Positions 9,408-18,723 are shown, numbered from the stretch's first letter. The stretch: 64,000 bases of DNA from Pseudomonas fragi (GCF_900105835.1 NZ_LT629783.1:620001-684000); one strand, 5' to 3'. The notes: generated by a model not told the origin, from the sequence alone. Translations and numbers: made by a program.

Positions 9408-9486
9408 TACCCGCGTTCAGCAGGCCCGTTAGCCAGCCTGACGGGCTGCCCGCCTGTAAGCCGCTCATCCAATAGGATTTGCCAGA

Positions 9487-11199
9487 GTGCCGGGCAAGCT
9501 GGTATCTGTACGCATATCCAGTATTCAAAGCCAGTGGTCCGTTTTGCCCGTGATTTCCAATCCCCTCGAAGACCCGTTTTATTACCTGAAGAACTTCCAG
9601 CATGTTCTCGACTGGATCGCCGCCCGTTATGACGATGTCCTGAGCGTCGACGAGCAGTGTTTTATCGCGGGTTTTGCCCAGCTGCCCGTGGCCTCGCAGG
9701 CGTTGTGGGTGCGCATGGTGATGCGCAAGGGCGTGCATTTTCGGGCCAGCAAGCTCAATTACCCGGAGATCGGCGAGCCGTCACGGGCCGCAACGGCGTT
9801 GCTGGCGTTGGGCTGGCTGGACGAGCAGGCGCCCCTGGGGTTGGCCGAGGTGTTTGAACTGCTGCAAAAACCGGAGATCCTCGGCCGTTTCAGCGCACAT
9901 ATCACTCGGCCCAAGGCCAGGAAATCGGACTGGCTCGAGGAACTGGCCGGCGTTTTTCCACAGCAGCAGAGCCTGGGGCAATGGCATCCCGGGCTTGGCG
10001 AAGCACTTTATACCCTCAACCACCGGGCGCTGTGCGATCGCCTGCGGTTGATGTTCTTTGGCAACCTGGGGCAGAGCTGGTCGGACCTGGTGCTGGCAGA
10101 CCTGGGCCTGTTCAGCTATGAAAGGGTCGAGTTCAGCCCTGAATCCCGGGCGTTGCGCTGTCGGGCCGATATTGAAGGTTACTTGCACCTTTACGCCTGT
10201 CGCGAGCAGTTTGAGCTCAGCGGCGATGCCGAGGCCGTGCTGCAACAGGTGCTGGACTACGAGGCGGATAACCGCTGGTTGCAGCGCCGGCGTGCACGTT
10301 TGCTGTTTCAGCTCGGCCAGCATCTGGAGCGGGCAGGGGAGCTGGACCGGGCATTGCAGTTGTACCAGCACAGCCAGCACCCTGAGGCACGCCAGCGCAG
10401 TATCCGCGTGCTTGAGCGCCAGGAGCTCTACCAGGCCGCGTTAAGCCTGGCGCAAGTTGCGCAACAGGGGCCAGTCAACGACGCAGAGCATCAGCATCTG
10501 TTGCGGATTATCCCGCGGTTGCGGCGCAAATTGGGGCTGGCAGCCCTGGCGGTGGTCAAATCGACAGCCCCGGATCGCCTCGACCTGTGCCTGCCACGGG
10601 ACACTGCCAGCAGCGTGGAACAGCAGGTGGTGGCGCATCTTCATACTGGCCAGGCACCGGTGCATTATGTGGAGAACACCCTGATCAACGGCCTGTTCGG
10701 CTTGCTGTGCTGGCCAGCCATTTTTGCGCCGCTGCCGGGGGCATTTTTTCACCCGTATCAGGTCGGCCCCGCAGACTTGCACGAAGACGATTTTTATCAT
10801 CAGCGTACCGAGTTGTTCGAGCGCTGCCTGGCGCAGCTCGATGATGGTCGTTATCGGGCCACGATTGGCGAGACCTATGCCGCCAAAAAGGGCCTGCAAT
10901 CGCCTTTTGTCGCCTGGAATCACCTGCCCCCCGACCTGCTCGCAGAGGCGCTGGAGTGCCTGCCTGCGGCGCACTTGAAACTGTGGTTCCTGCGTTTGTT
11001 GCTGGATATAAGGGCCAATCGCACAGGTATGCCTGACCTGATCCAGCTGTACCCTGAGCAAAAAACCTACCGCATGATTGAGGTCAAGGGCCCGGGTGAT
11101 CGCCTGCAAGACAACCAGTTGCGCTGGCTGGCCTTTTGCCAAGCGCATCAGATGCCGGTGACAGTGTGCTATGTGCAATGGCAGGAGCCAGCGCAGTGA
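9487..11199 (+). CDS. FAN1-type VRR-NUC structure-specific nuclease
   Basis: A 570-residue protein with the layout of bacterial FAN1: an N-terminal DNA-binding part, a central helical TPR-like region (residues about 230-330) and a C-terminal VRR-NUC domain. The nuclease motif is GMPDL at about residues 514-518 followed by a MIEVKGPGD strand near 530-538, that is PD-x(n)-EVK. FAN1 incises branched DNA and acts in interstrand crosslink repair. The start used is GTG 9487, with AGGA 10 bases upstream; an alternative GTG at 9550 would remove 21 residues. Its stop overlaps the start of the helicase gene by 4 nt, so the two are translationally coupled and probably act together. Confidence 0.85.
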   Translation: MPGKLVSVRISSIQSQWSVLPVISNPLEDPFYYLKNFQHVLDWIAARYDDVLSVDEQCFIAGFAQLPVASQALWVRMVMRKGVHFRASKLNYPEIGEPSRAATALLALGWLDEQAPLGLAEVFELLQKPEILGRFSAHITRPKARKSDWLEELAGVFPQQQSLGQWHPGLGEALYTLNHRALCDRLRLMFFGNLGQSWSDLVLADLGLFSYERVEFSPESRALRCRADIEGYLHLYACREQFELSGDAEAVLQQVLDYEADNRWLQRRRARLLFQLGQHLERAGELDRALQLYQHSQHPEARQRSIRVLERQELYQAALSLAQVAQQGPVNDAEHQHLLRIIPRLRRKLGLAALAVVKSTAPDRLDLCLPRDTASSVEQQVVAHLHTGQAPVHYVENTLINGLFGLLCWPAIFAPLPGAFFHPYQVGPADLHEDDFYHQRTELFERCLAQLDDGRYRATIGETYAAKKGLQSPFVAWNHLPPDLLAEALECLPAAHLKLWFLRLLLDIRANRTGMPDLIQLYPEQKTYRMIEVKGPGDRLQDNQLRWLAFCQAHQMPVTVCYVQWQEPAQ

Positions 11200-13448
11200 G
11201 TTATCGCGTTGCAGTGCGTGCCCTGTGCGAATTCACGGCCAAGGCGGGTGACCTGGATTTGCGCTTTACCCCCTCACCTACGGCGCAACAGGGGATTGCC
11301 GGGCATCGCACGGTGGCTGCACGGCGCCATGCACAGTATCAGGCCGAGCTGAGCCTTGAAGGCCAGTTTGGTGCCTTGACCGTGCGTGGCAGGGCAGACG
11401 GCTACGACCCGGTGGCCAATGTGCTGGAGGAGGTGAAGACTTTTCGTGGTGAATTCACCGCGATCCCGGCCAACCATCGCCAATTGCACTGGGCACAGGC
11501 CCGGGTCTATGGCTGGTTGCTGTGCCAGAGCCTGCAACTGGCGCAGGTCGATCTGGCGCTGGTGTACTTTGATATCGTCAGCGAAAAGGAAACCCGCCTG
11601 CAGGAAACCTGGTCAGCAACGGCTCTGCAGCAGTTTTTCGAGCAGCAATGCGGACTGTTTCTGGCCTGGGCCGAACAAGAAATGGCCCATCGGCAGGCGC
11701 GGGATGATGCGGCCCGCACACTGGCCTTTCCCCATCAACACTTTCGTACCGGGCAACGGGCACTCGCCGAGGCCGTGTACAAAACAGCTAGTACCGGGCG
11801 CTGCCTGATGGCCCAGGCGCCGACCGGGATTGGCAAAACCATCGGCACCCTGTTTCCGCTGCTCAAGGCCATGCCGGGCCAGCAGCTCGACAAGCTGTTG
11901 TTCCTGACTGCCAAGACCCCGGGGCGCAAACTGGCGCTCGATGCAGCGCAGGTGCTCTATCCTCCCGGGCAACCGGTGCCCTTGCGGGTACTGGAACTGG
12001 TCGCGCGGGACAAGGCTTGCGAATATCCCGAAAACGCCTGCAATGGCGACGCCTGTCCGCTGGCCAGAGGCTTTTATGATCGCTTGCCCGCAGCGCGCAT
12101 GGCCGCAGTGGCCCGCTCGCCGCTCGATCAACAGACCTTGCGCAGCGTCGCCCTGGCCCATGAAGTGTGCCCCTACTACCTGAGCCAGGAGATGGCACGC
12201 TGGGCAGATGTGGTGATTGCCGATTACAACTATTACTTCGATTTCACGGCGTTGCTCTACGGCCTGGGCCAGGCCAACCAATGGCGGCTGGCGACCCTGG
12301 TGGACGAAGCGCACAACCTGGTGGAGCGGGCACGGCAGATGTACAGCGCAAGCCTGGACCAGCAAACCTTGAACACTGTGCGGTACTCGGCCCCGGCGCC
12401 GCTGGACAAGCCCTTCAAGCGCCTGAACCGTGAATGGAATGCCCTGCACAAGGAACAGGTAGGTCCGTATCAGGTTCATTCGCACTTGCCTGGCAAATGG
12501 CTGGCGGCCTTGTCGCTGTGCATTACCGCCATTGGCGATTACCTCAACGATCACCCTCAGGGGCTGAGCGGCAATCTGCAGGCGTTCTACTTCGAAGCGC
12601 TGCAATTCAACCGGGTGGCGGAGTTGTTCGACGGGCATTTCCTGTTTGATATCAGCCTGCGCGAAGACGGCAAGCGGCGCCTGTCGCAACTGAACCTGCG
12701 CAATATCGTGCCCGCCGGTTTTATCGGGCCACGGCTGGCCAGCGCGCAGAGCAATGTGTTGTTCTCGGCCACCCTGAGCCCGCAAACCTATTACGCTAAC
12801 CTGCTCGGCTTGCCTGCGGATACGGTGTGGATGGATGTGGAGTCGCCGTTTCAGGCCGAGCAATTGAAGGTACAGGTGGTGAGCCAGATATCCACCCGTT
12901 TTGTCCATCGCCAGGCTTCACTGGGGCCGATTGTGGAGTTGATTGCCCGCCAGTTCGAACAGCGCCCGGGCAATTACCTGGCGTTTTTCAGTAGCTTTGA
13001 TTACCTGCAACAGGTGGCCGGGTTGCTCGCCGAACGCTACCCGCAGGTCACCCAGTGGGCGCAGGCGCGGCGCATGGACGAAAGCGCCCGCCAAGGTTTT
13101 CTTGAGCAGTTCACCCTGTCGAGCCAGGGCGTCGGTTTTGCCGTGTTGGGCGGGGCATTTGGCGAGGGCATTGATTTGCCCGGCGCGCGGCTGATTGGCG
13201 CGTTTGTCGCGACCCTGGGGCTGGCGCAGTTGAATCCGGTCAATGAGCAGATCAAACAGCGCATGGCCGCCCTGTTTGGGGCAGGTTATGACTACACCTA
13301 CCTGTACCCCGGCGTGCAAAAAGTGGTGCAGGCTGCCGGGCGGGTGATTCGCACCCAGAGCGATGAGGGCACGCTGTTTCTGATCGATGACCGTTTTGCC
13401 GAGCCCAAGGTGCAGCAGTTGCTGCCGCGTTGGTGGCGATTGGGGTGA
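11196..13448 (+). CDS. XPD/DinG-like DNA helicase with N-terminal PD-(D/E)XK nuclease domain
   Basis: The GTG at 11196 overlaps the FAN1 stop (GTGA) and has AGGAG at 11184-11188; this is preferred to a start at 11136 inside the previous gene. The product has 750 residues. The N-terminus carries a Cas4-like nuclease signature (GRADGYDP, LEEVK at about 78-82, then Gln and Tyr downstream). Walker A APTGIGKT is at about 208-215 and the DEAH box near 369. Four Cys at about 274, 281, 286 and 325 fit the 4Fe-4S cluster of XPD-family helicases. The C-terminal helicase half ends with QAAGRVIRT (motif VI). It is predicted to unwind 5'-3' and, with FAN1, to process damaged DNA. Confidence 0.85.
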   Translation: MSYRVAVRALCEFTAKAGDLDLRFTPSPTAQQGIAGHRTVAARRHAQYQAELSLEGQFGALTVRGRADGYDPVANVLEEVKTFRGEFTAIPANHRQLHWAQARVYGWLLCQSLQLAQVDLALVYFDIVSEKETRLQETWSATALQQFFEQQCGLFLAWAEQEMAHRQARDDAARTLAFPHQHFRTGQRALAEAVYKTASTGRCLMAQAPTGIGKTIGTLFPLLKAMPGQQLDKLLFLTAKTPGRKLALDAAQVLYPPGQPVPLRVLELVARDKACEYPENACNGDACPLARGFYDRLPAARMAAVARSPLDQQTLRSVALAHEVCPYYLSQEMARWADVVIADYNYYFDFTALLYGLGQANQWRLATLVDEAHNLVERARQMYSASLDQQTLNTVRYSAPAPLDKPFKRLNREWNALHKEQVGPYQVHSHLPGKWLAALSLCITAIGDYLNDHPQGLSGNLQAFYFEALQFNRVAELFDGHFLFDISLREDGKRRLSQLNLRNIVPAGFIGPRLASAQSNVLFSATLSPQTYYANLLGLPADTVWMDVESPFQAEQLKVQVVSQISTRFVHRQASLGPIVELIARQFEQRPGNYLAFFSSFDYLQQVAGLLAERYPQVTQWAQARRMDESARQGFLEQFTLSSQGVGFAVLGGAFGEGIDLPGARLIGAFVATLGLAQLNPVNEQIKQRMAALFGAGYDYTYLYPGVQKVVQAAGRVIRTQSDEGTLFLIDDRFAEPKVQQLLPRWWRLG

Positions 13449-13532
13449 AATCGGTTGTCGGGGTTAACTTGGGTACCGGGTACTTGGCCGGCATTGGCGT
13501 TTGACTGGTAGCTGGGTAACGCCATGTTTTCT

Positions 13533-13622
13533 CTGTGGGAGCCGGGCTTGCCCGCGATGCAGGCACCTCGTTCTATATGGATGATCGAAGTGCTGCTATC
13601 GCGGGCAAGCCCGCTCCCACAG
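13533..13622. repeat. Pseudomonas REP inverted pair
   Basis: Two head-to-head copies of the GTGGGAGC-GGCTTGCCCGCGAT element flank a 40-nt spacer. The left copy has one extra base (GAGCCGGGC). It sits between the convergent helicase and ppiC genes and may act as a 3' stabiliser or terminator. Confidence 0.9.
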
Positions 13623-13665
13623 GGGGGGAGGTGTGTTGTTTCGGGCTTTTTGCTTTTGCTGCGCT

Positions 13666-13941
13666 TTAGTCGCGGTAAAACACCTGAACCAGGTGATAGC
13701 CGAACTTGCTCTTGACCGGGCCATGTACCACCCGCAGCGGCTTTTTAAAGATGATCTGGTCGATGATCCCGACCATTTGCCCCGGCCGCACTTCGCCCAG
13801 GTCACCGCCGCGCTTGCCCGAAGGGCAGGTGGAGAATTTTTTCGCCAGCACATCGAAGGCTTCGCCCTTGGCGATGCGTTGCTTGAGCGATTCGGCCTCT
13901 TCGGCGGTTTTCACCAGGATATGGCGGGCTTGAGCTTTCAT
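13666..13941 (-). CDS. ppiC: Parvulin-type peptidyl-prolyl cis-trans isomerase C
   Basis: A 91-residue single-domain parvulin without signal peptide, so cytoplasmic. Typical motifs are present: ARHILVKT at 5-12, FDVLAKKFSTCPS at 29-41, GGDLGEV and the C-terminal SKFGYHLVQV. Parvulins isomerise peptidyl-prolyl bonds during folding. Length and motif order match E. coli PpiC (about 93 residues). It stands alone, convergent with the helicase gene across a REP pair and 44 nt from the histidine kinase. Confidence 0.93.
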   Translation of the reverse strand: MKAQARHILVKTAEEAESLKQRIAKGEAFDVLAKKFSTCPSGKRGGDLGEVRPGQMVGIIDQIIFKKPLRVVHGPVKSKFGYHLVQVFYRD

Positions 13942-13985
13942 GGGTCTTTACCTTGGAACTGTGGGGCATAGTGCGCGGGCGCGGA

Positions 13986-14912
13986 TTATGCCTGAGTTTT
14001 CGCCTCGAAGTGGTGATGGCGCGGCAGGTACAGGCACACCCGGGTGCCACAGCCGCTCTTGCTGCTGATACTGACATGCCCACCCGACTGCTGGGCAAAG
14101 CCGTAAATCATCGACAGCCCGAGCCCGGTACCCTGGCCCACCGGCTTGGTGGTGAAAAACGGGTCAAAGGCCTTGGCCAGAATCTGCGGGCTCATGCCGG
14201 TGCCGTTGTCGCTGACCTCCAGCATGACGTAGTCCCCCGAACTGACTGACTCCAGCGTGCCCAGGTCAGTGGCATCGAGGTAGTGATTGGCGGTCCTGAC
14301 CCGCAGTGTGCCGCCGTCGGGCATCGCGTCACGCGCATTGATCATCAGGTTGAGTAGGGCACTTTCCAGCTGGCCGGTGTCGGTGTTGACCGACCAGATG
14401 TGTTGCCCCAGCTCCAGGATCAGCTCGATATGCGCGCCTTTGGTGCTGCTGAACAACGCCAGCAGCGACTTGACCAACTGGTTGGGGTCCAGTGGCTTGC
14501 GGTCCAGTGACTGGCGCCGGGAGAAGGTCAGCAGGCGGTTGGTCAGCGCGGCGGCGCGCTGCGCTGAGTTGACGGCGGCATCGGCAAAACGCTCGACCTC
14601 GTCAATGCGGCCTGCGGCGATATAACGCTTCATCAAGTCCAGGCTGGCAATGATCCCGGTGAGCATATTGTTGAAGTCGTGGGCGATGCCACCGGTAAGC
14701 TGACCCACGGCCTCCATTTTCTGCCCGTGGCGCAGGGCCTCTTCGGCCCGTGCCCGCTCGAGGATCTCGCACTGCAATTGCAGGTTGGCCTCGGCCAGCG
14801 CCCGGGTGCGTTCGGCCACGCGCTGCTCAAGGGTTTCGTTAAGCTCAAGCAAGGCTTGTTCGGTGGCAGTGGCCTGCAGACGCTGGCGGCGCCTAGAACT
14901 CTTGATTGCCAT
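13986..14912 (-). CDS. Soluble sensor histidine kinase without input domain
   Basis: A 308-residue kinase. Residues about 15-65 form a coiled coil (EQRVAERTRALAEANLQL), followed by the dimerisation/phosphoacceptor helix GIAHDFNN with His78. The ATPase domain carries the N box (NLMINARDA), G1 (EVSDNGTGM), F box (FDPFFTTK) and G2 (GTGLGLSM). It has no membrane segment, PAS, GAF or receiver domain, so the input signal must come from a partner or through the coiled coil. This resembles the C-terminal half of hybrid kinases. No response regulator gene is adjacent. Confidence 0.88.
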   Translation of the reverse strand: MAIKSSRRRQRLQATATEQALLELNETLEQRVAERTRALAEANLQLQCEILERARAEEALRHGQKMEAVGQLTGGIAHDFNNMLTGIIASLDLMKRYIAAGRIDEVERFADAAVNSAQRAAALTNRLLTFSRRQSLDRKPLDPNQLVKSLLALFSSTKGAHIELILELGQHIWSVNTDTGQLESALLNLMINARDAMPDGGTLRVRTANHYLDATDLGTLESVSSGDYVMLEVSDNGTGMSPQILAKAFDPFFTTKPVGQGTGLGLSMIYGFAQQSGGHVSISSKSGCGTRVCLYLPRHHHFEAKTQA

Positions 14913-15034
14913 GGTCGTTCCCGGGTTTGAATCTGTTAGTCAGTGTATGTAATGCCGGATACCGGCTCAAGGCTATAAACCTTGCTGCAAGGTGCAGTCT
15001 TGACCGTTCGACTAAGGTCGAATGAGGCTGGAGC

Positions 15035-15148
15035 TTAGCCTTTCGTACAATTGCGCCCCTTTTTTTGATTGCGCACGCCGAGTGTAATGCCGGGCGTGCC
15101 TGCGATCGTTTTCACCTTGCCAATGATTGGCTGCTGGAGCTTGTACAT
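15035..15148 (-). CDS. Candidate 37-residue basic small protein
   Basis: A short frame with an excellent ribosome binding site (AAAAAGGAAC six bases before ATG). The product begins MYKLQQPIIGKVKTIAGTPG and is rich in Lys/Arg and Gly. Its start codon overlaps the start codon of the oppositely oriented porin gene (shared CATG at 15146-15149), which is unusual. I do not recognise the family and cannot exclude chance; the AGGA spacing is the main reason for listing it. Confidence 0.35.
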   Translation of the reverse strand: MYKLQQPIIGKVKTIAGTPGITLGVRNQKKGRNCTKG

Positions 15149-16448
15149 GGTTGTTCCTTTTTCATTGTTGGCGCAGAGCCGGGTAACACGCTTGGGCGCG
15201 CTGGCAGTGTGTGCCGGTTTTGCCGCACCGTCACAGGCCGGCGGTTTTTTTGAAGACAGCAGCGCCAAACTGGAAGCGCGTACGGTGTACTTCAACCGCG
15301 ATTTTCGCGATGGCTCAAGCTCAAACCCCCAGGGCGCGTCCAAGCGCGATGAAACCGCGCAGGGTTTTATCCTCAATCTGCAATCGGGCTACACCGAAGG
15401 CACCGTGGGTTTTGGCCTCGATGCCCTGGGTATGTTGGGCCTGAAGCTGGATTCCAGCCCTGCCGACAGCAACAGCGGCCTGTTGCCTTCGACCGGTAAC
15501 GATCCCCGTCGTTCCAAGGACCAATACGCCAAGTTCGGCCTGACGGCCAAGATGCGCGTGTCCGACACCGTGCTCAAGTACGGCGCGTTGCTGCCCGACC
15601 TGCCTTTGCTCAAGTACAACGATGGCCGTTTGCTGCCGAACATGTTCAACGGCGCGATGCTGGTGTCCCAGGAAATCAAGGACCTCAAGTTCATGGCCTC
15701 GCGCCTTGATCGCTATACCGCCCGGGATTCCACGGACTCCCAGGACCTGCGCCTTAACTGCAAGAACAAGCGCTATGGATGCAACATCACTGCCGATCAC
15801 TTCACCATGTACGGCCTGGACTACAAGGTCAACGAGCGCCTGACCGCGCAGTATCATTATGGCGAGTTGCAGGACATCTACCGTCAGCAGTTTGTCGGTT
15901 TGCTGGCCACGCAGCCGGTGGGCCCGGGCGTGCTGTCAGCGGACGTGCGCTTGCTCAAAAGTGACGATTCGGGTTCGGCCAGGGCCGGGAATATCGACAA
16001 CCGTGCCCTGGGGGCCATGCTCGGTTACTCCCTGGCCGGGCACAAGCTCAGTGCCGGCTGGCAGCGCATGAACGGCGACACCTCGATGCCGTACCTGGAT
16101 GGCAGCAACCCGTACCTGGTCAACTACCTGCAGGTGAATGACTTCGCCAATGCCCAGGAACGTTCATGGCAGCTGCGTTACGACTATGACTTCAAGGCCA
16201 TTGGCATTGACGGTTTGTCGTTCCTGACCCGCTATGTCAATGGCGACCATATCAAGGTGGTGGGCAGCACGCAGGAAGGCAAGGAGTGGGAACGTGACAG
16301 CGAGCTGAAGTACGTCGTGCAGAGTGGCACGTTCAAGGACGTCAGCCTGCGCTTGCGCAATGCCACCTACCGGACCAACTACGCCCAATTCGCCCGTGAC
16401 GTGGACGAAACGCGCCTGATCGTGAGCTACAATCTGTCGATTTGGTAA
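15147..16448 (+). CDS. OprD-family outer membrane porin
   Basis: A 433-residue porin from ATG 15147, chosen because GGAG lies about 8 bases upstream and a signal peptide follows directly (about 31 residues, ending AAPSQA before GGFFEDS). An in-frame start at 15069 would add an implausible leader. The mature N-terminus (FFEDSSAKLEARTVYFNRDF), the central GYSLAGHKLSAGWQ-M-GD segment and a C-terminal strand ending in an aromatic residue (LSIW) are typical of OprD porins, which take up amino acids, peptides or carboxylates. The substrate cannot be deduced. No transporter or catabolic gene is adjacent. Confidence 0.88.
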   Translation: MVVPFSLLAQSRVTRLGALAVCAGFAAPSQAGGFFEDSSAKLEARTVYFNRDFRDGSSSNPQGASKRDETAQGFILNLQSGYTEGTVGFGLDALGMLGLKLDSSPADSNSGLLPSTGNDPRRSKDQYAKFGLTAKMRVSDTVLKYGALLPDLPLLKYNDGRLLPNMFNGAMLVSQEIKDLKFMASRLDRYTARDSTDSQDLRLNCKNKRYGCNITADHFTMYGLDYKVNERLTAQYHYGELQDIYRQQFVGLLATQPVGPGVLSADVRLLKSDDSGSARAGNIDNRALGAMLGYSLAGHKLSAGWQRMNGDTSMPYLDGSNPYLVNYLQVNDFANAQERSWQLRYDYDFKAIGIDGLSFLTRYVNGDHIKVVGSTQEGKEWERDSELKYVVQSGTFKDVSLRLRNATYRTNYAQFARDVDETRLIVSYNLSIW

Positions 16449-16520
16449 CCTCGCTGTGTAGTCGCTGACGAGTGCAGCGAGGCTCGTCAGCGGCTACAGA
16501 CTGGGAAAAAGCGATCGCTG

Positions 16521-16636
16521 AAAGCCCCTCACCCCAACCCTCTCCCGGAGGGAGAGGGAGCTGATCAGTGGAGATATTGATTCCGCGTACGGTCAGTGCC
16601 CTCTCCCTCTGGGAGAGGGCTAGGGTGAGGGCTTTT
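16521..16636. repeat. Paired inverted repeat (CCTCACCC...GGGTGAGG class), copy 1
   Basis: Two arms of the form CCCTCACCC-AACCCTCTCCC-GGGAGAGGG face each other over a unique centre. Similar paired elements are at 24057-24178 and 58049-58200. This is a second dispersed repeat family distinct from the REPs; each ends in GGGCTTTT and could work as a terminator. Confidence 0.85.
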
Positions 16637-16647
16637 GGGATGGACAT

Positions 16648-17400
16648 ATGAAAACACTCTTGCTGATTGGCATTGGCGCCGGCGACCCGGAACATATCAC
16701 CGTGCAGGCCATCAACGCGCTCAACCGTGCCGATGTGCTGTTTGTGCTGGACAAGGGCCAGACCACCAACGACCTGGTACGCCTGCGCCTGGACATCTGC
16801 CAGCGCTATATCCGCGAACCGGGTTACCGGGTGGTGCAGGTCAGTGATCCGCAGCGTGACAGCTCGACGCCGTCCTACACCGAGGGTGTCGAGCATTGGC
16901 ACGAGCAGCGGGCCGAGGTGTTCGCCCGTTTGATCGACGAGGAACTGGCTGACGGCGAATTCGGCGCATTTTTGCTGTGGGGCGACCCCGGGTTATACGA
17001 CAGCACCCTGCGCATCCTTGACCGGGTGCGGGCCGGGGGCTGCGACGATTTCGACTATCAGGTGATCCCCGGTATCAGCAGTGTGCAGGCGCTGGCTGCG
17101 CGTCATCGGATTGCGCTCAACGGCATCGGCCAGCCGATCCGCATCACCACCGGGCGCCGGCTGCACGCCGGGGATCTGGACAATGTGGTGGTGATGCTCG
17201 ATGCCCATTGCGCCTTCGCCGCGTATGTCGCCGAAAACGTGGATATCTACTGGGGCGCTTACCTCGGCACGGCGGACGAAATCCTGATTGCCGGCAAGCT
17301 GGCCGACGTGTGCGAGCAGATCAAGCAGGCCCGCGAAGCGGCGCGCCTGCGCAAGGGCTGGATCATGGATACCTATCTGTTGAGGCGCACCAGTCATTGA
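16648..17400 (+). CDS. cobF: Precorrin-6A synthase (deacetylating) CobF
   Basis: A 250-residue SAM-dependent tetrapyrrole methylase. The N-terminal LLIGIGAGDPEHIT loop and the LLWGDPGLYDS and VIPGISSVQALAA segments are characteristic of the CobF branch, which methylates C-1 of precorrin-5 and removes the C-20-derived acetyl fragment in aerobic cobalamin synthesis. Length matches the family. It lies alone, about 1.8 kb from cobW-cobN and separated from them by a convergent glycosyltransferase gene; a paired repeat is just upstream. Confidence 0.9.
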   Translation: MKTLLLIGIGAGDPEHITVQAINALNRADVLFVLDKGQTTNDLVRLRLDICQRYIREPGYRVVQVSDPQRDSSTPSYTEGVEHWHEQRAEVFARLIDEELADGEFGAFLLWGDPGLYDSTLRILDRVRAGGCDDFDYQVIPGISSVQALAARHRIALNGIGQPIRITTGRRLHAGDLDNVVVMLDAHCAFAAYVAENVDIYWGAYLGTADEILIAGKLADVCEQIKQAREAARLRKGWIMDTYLLRRTSH

Positions 17401-17424
17401 CCCACCGGGCAAGTCCCGAGTGGT

Positions 17425-18723
17425 TCAAAGAGTGTGCGGGCGGTTCTTGGCCTCGATCCATTGCGCCATGTACTGGGTGCTCTTGTGCTGGTGGTGGCGC
17501 AGCATCGCCCCGGTGAAGTTGTTGCGCCGGTGCTGTTCCAGCCCGGTGCGGCAACGTTCGATGCATTCAACCAGGGCCGGGCCGTGGCTGGCTTGCAGAT
17601 AGCGTTGCGCCAGCAGGGTCTGCCCGTGTTGTTGGGCTTGATGCCAGGCTTCGGCGTTCTGGTACAGGTGTACAGCCGCCGCGGCAATCGCAGAGGCGCT
17701 CTGTTCGATGGCACCGGCCCACGGCAGTTCGCCATGCATGCCTTCGGCACCTACCGGCGTGGTGACGTTGGGTGTGCCGCAGAGCATGGCATCGGCGATC
17801 TTGCCCTTGATCCCGGCACCAAACCGCAACGGCGCCATGCAGATACGTGCATGGCTCATCACCTCAAGGGCATCTTCGGCCCAGTTGAGCACATGAAAAC
17901 CCTGCGCCGGGTTGTGCAGCGCCGTGGCCTTGGGCGGGGTGTAGGCGCCGTAGACATGCAGTTGCGCGCCGGGCAGTTGCTGGCGAATCAGCGGCCAGAC
18001 AGTGGTTTTCATCCAGAGCACGGCATCCCAGTTGGGCGCGTGGCGAAAGTTGCCGATGCTCAGAAAGTGCTGACGCTGCTCAAAAGGCACGAACGTGGCG
18101 GGCACGCTGTCGACCATCAGCGGGCACCAGTGCAGCAGGGCCCTGGGCACGTTGAAGTGCTCAACCAGCAGGTCGATTTCGTACTCGGAGATCATTAGGC
18201 TCAGGTCGCAGCGGTAGATCGCGGCGATTTCCCGCTGGGCCAGATCGGTGTCGGCCATCTGCTCGAACGTGTCGCGCCGGGCCGGAGCGAACAGGCTGCT
18301 GAAGTCATCCAGGTCGGCACTGCTTTTGAGGCGCGCCTTGAGCTGTTGCTGGCGGGCGTCGCGCAGGCTTTGCAGGTCGGAGGTTTCCAGTACGCGCAGG
18401 GCGGCGGGGCAGTGCTTCTCGACGCGCCAGCCGAACTGCTCTTCCATCATGAAACGGTCGAACAGCACGATATCGGGGGTCAGCTGGCTGATAAAGGTAT
18501 CGAAACTGCTGTTATTGAGCTCGATTCCGACTTCGTCGATGCCCAGGCTGGCCAGGTCAGCCTTGTGTTCGCCAATTCCGGCCGGGCTGCTGAACGTGAT
18601 ATGCCAGCCGCGCTGCAAAAAACTCTCGATGATCTGCATCATGTGCCCGCCGGCCGCCGAAGAGCGTGGCTCGGGCCACACGTAGCCGATAATCAGGACG
18701 CGGGTGGGGCGGGTGGACGGCAT
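17425..18723 (-). CDS. Glycosyltransferase (GT4-like)
   Basis: A 432-residue GT-B-type glycosyltransferase. The N-terminus VLIIGYVWPEPRSSAAGGH fits an NDP-sugar transferase first Rossmann domain. The C-terminal half contains FLSIGNFRHAPNWDAVLW and an acceptor/donor motif around MAPLRFGAGIKGKIADAML, which contains the expected Gly-x-Lys-x-Lys and Glu-like region of GT4 enzymes. Good AAGGA ribosome binding site. The sugar and acceptor are unknown, and no polysaccharide genes are adjacent. It interrupts the cobalamin genes and is transcribed away from the riboswitch. Confidence 0.8.
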   Translation of the reverse strand: MPSTRPTRVLIIGYVWPEPRSSAAGGHMMQIIESFLQRGWHITFSSPAGIGEHKADLASLGIDEVGIELNNSSFDTFISQLTPDIVLFDRFMMEEQFGWRVEKHCPAALRVLETSDLQSLRDARQQQLKARLKSSADLDDFSSLFAPARRDTFEQMADTDLAQREIAAIYRCDLSLMISEYEIDLLVEHFNVPRALLHWCPLMVDSVPATFVPFEQRQHFLSIGNFRHAPNWDAVLWMKTTVWPLIRQQLPGAQLHVYGAYTPPKATALHNPAQGFHVLNWAEDALEVMSHARICMAPLRFGAGIKGKIADAMLCGTPNVTTPVGAEGMHGELPWAGAIEQSASAIAAAAVHLYQNAEAWHQAQQHGQTLLAQRYLQASHGPALVECIERCRTGLEQHRRNNFTGAMLRHHQHKSTQYMAQWIEAKNRPHTL

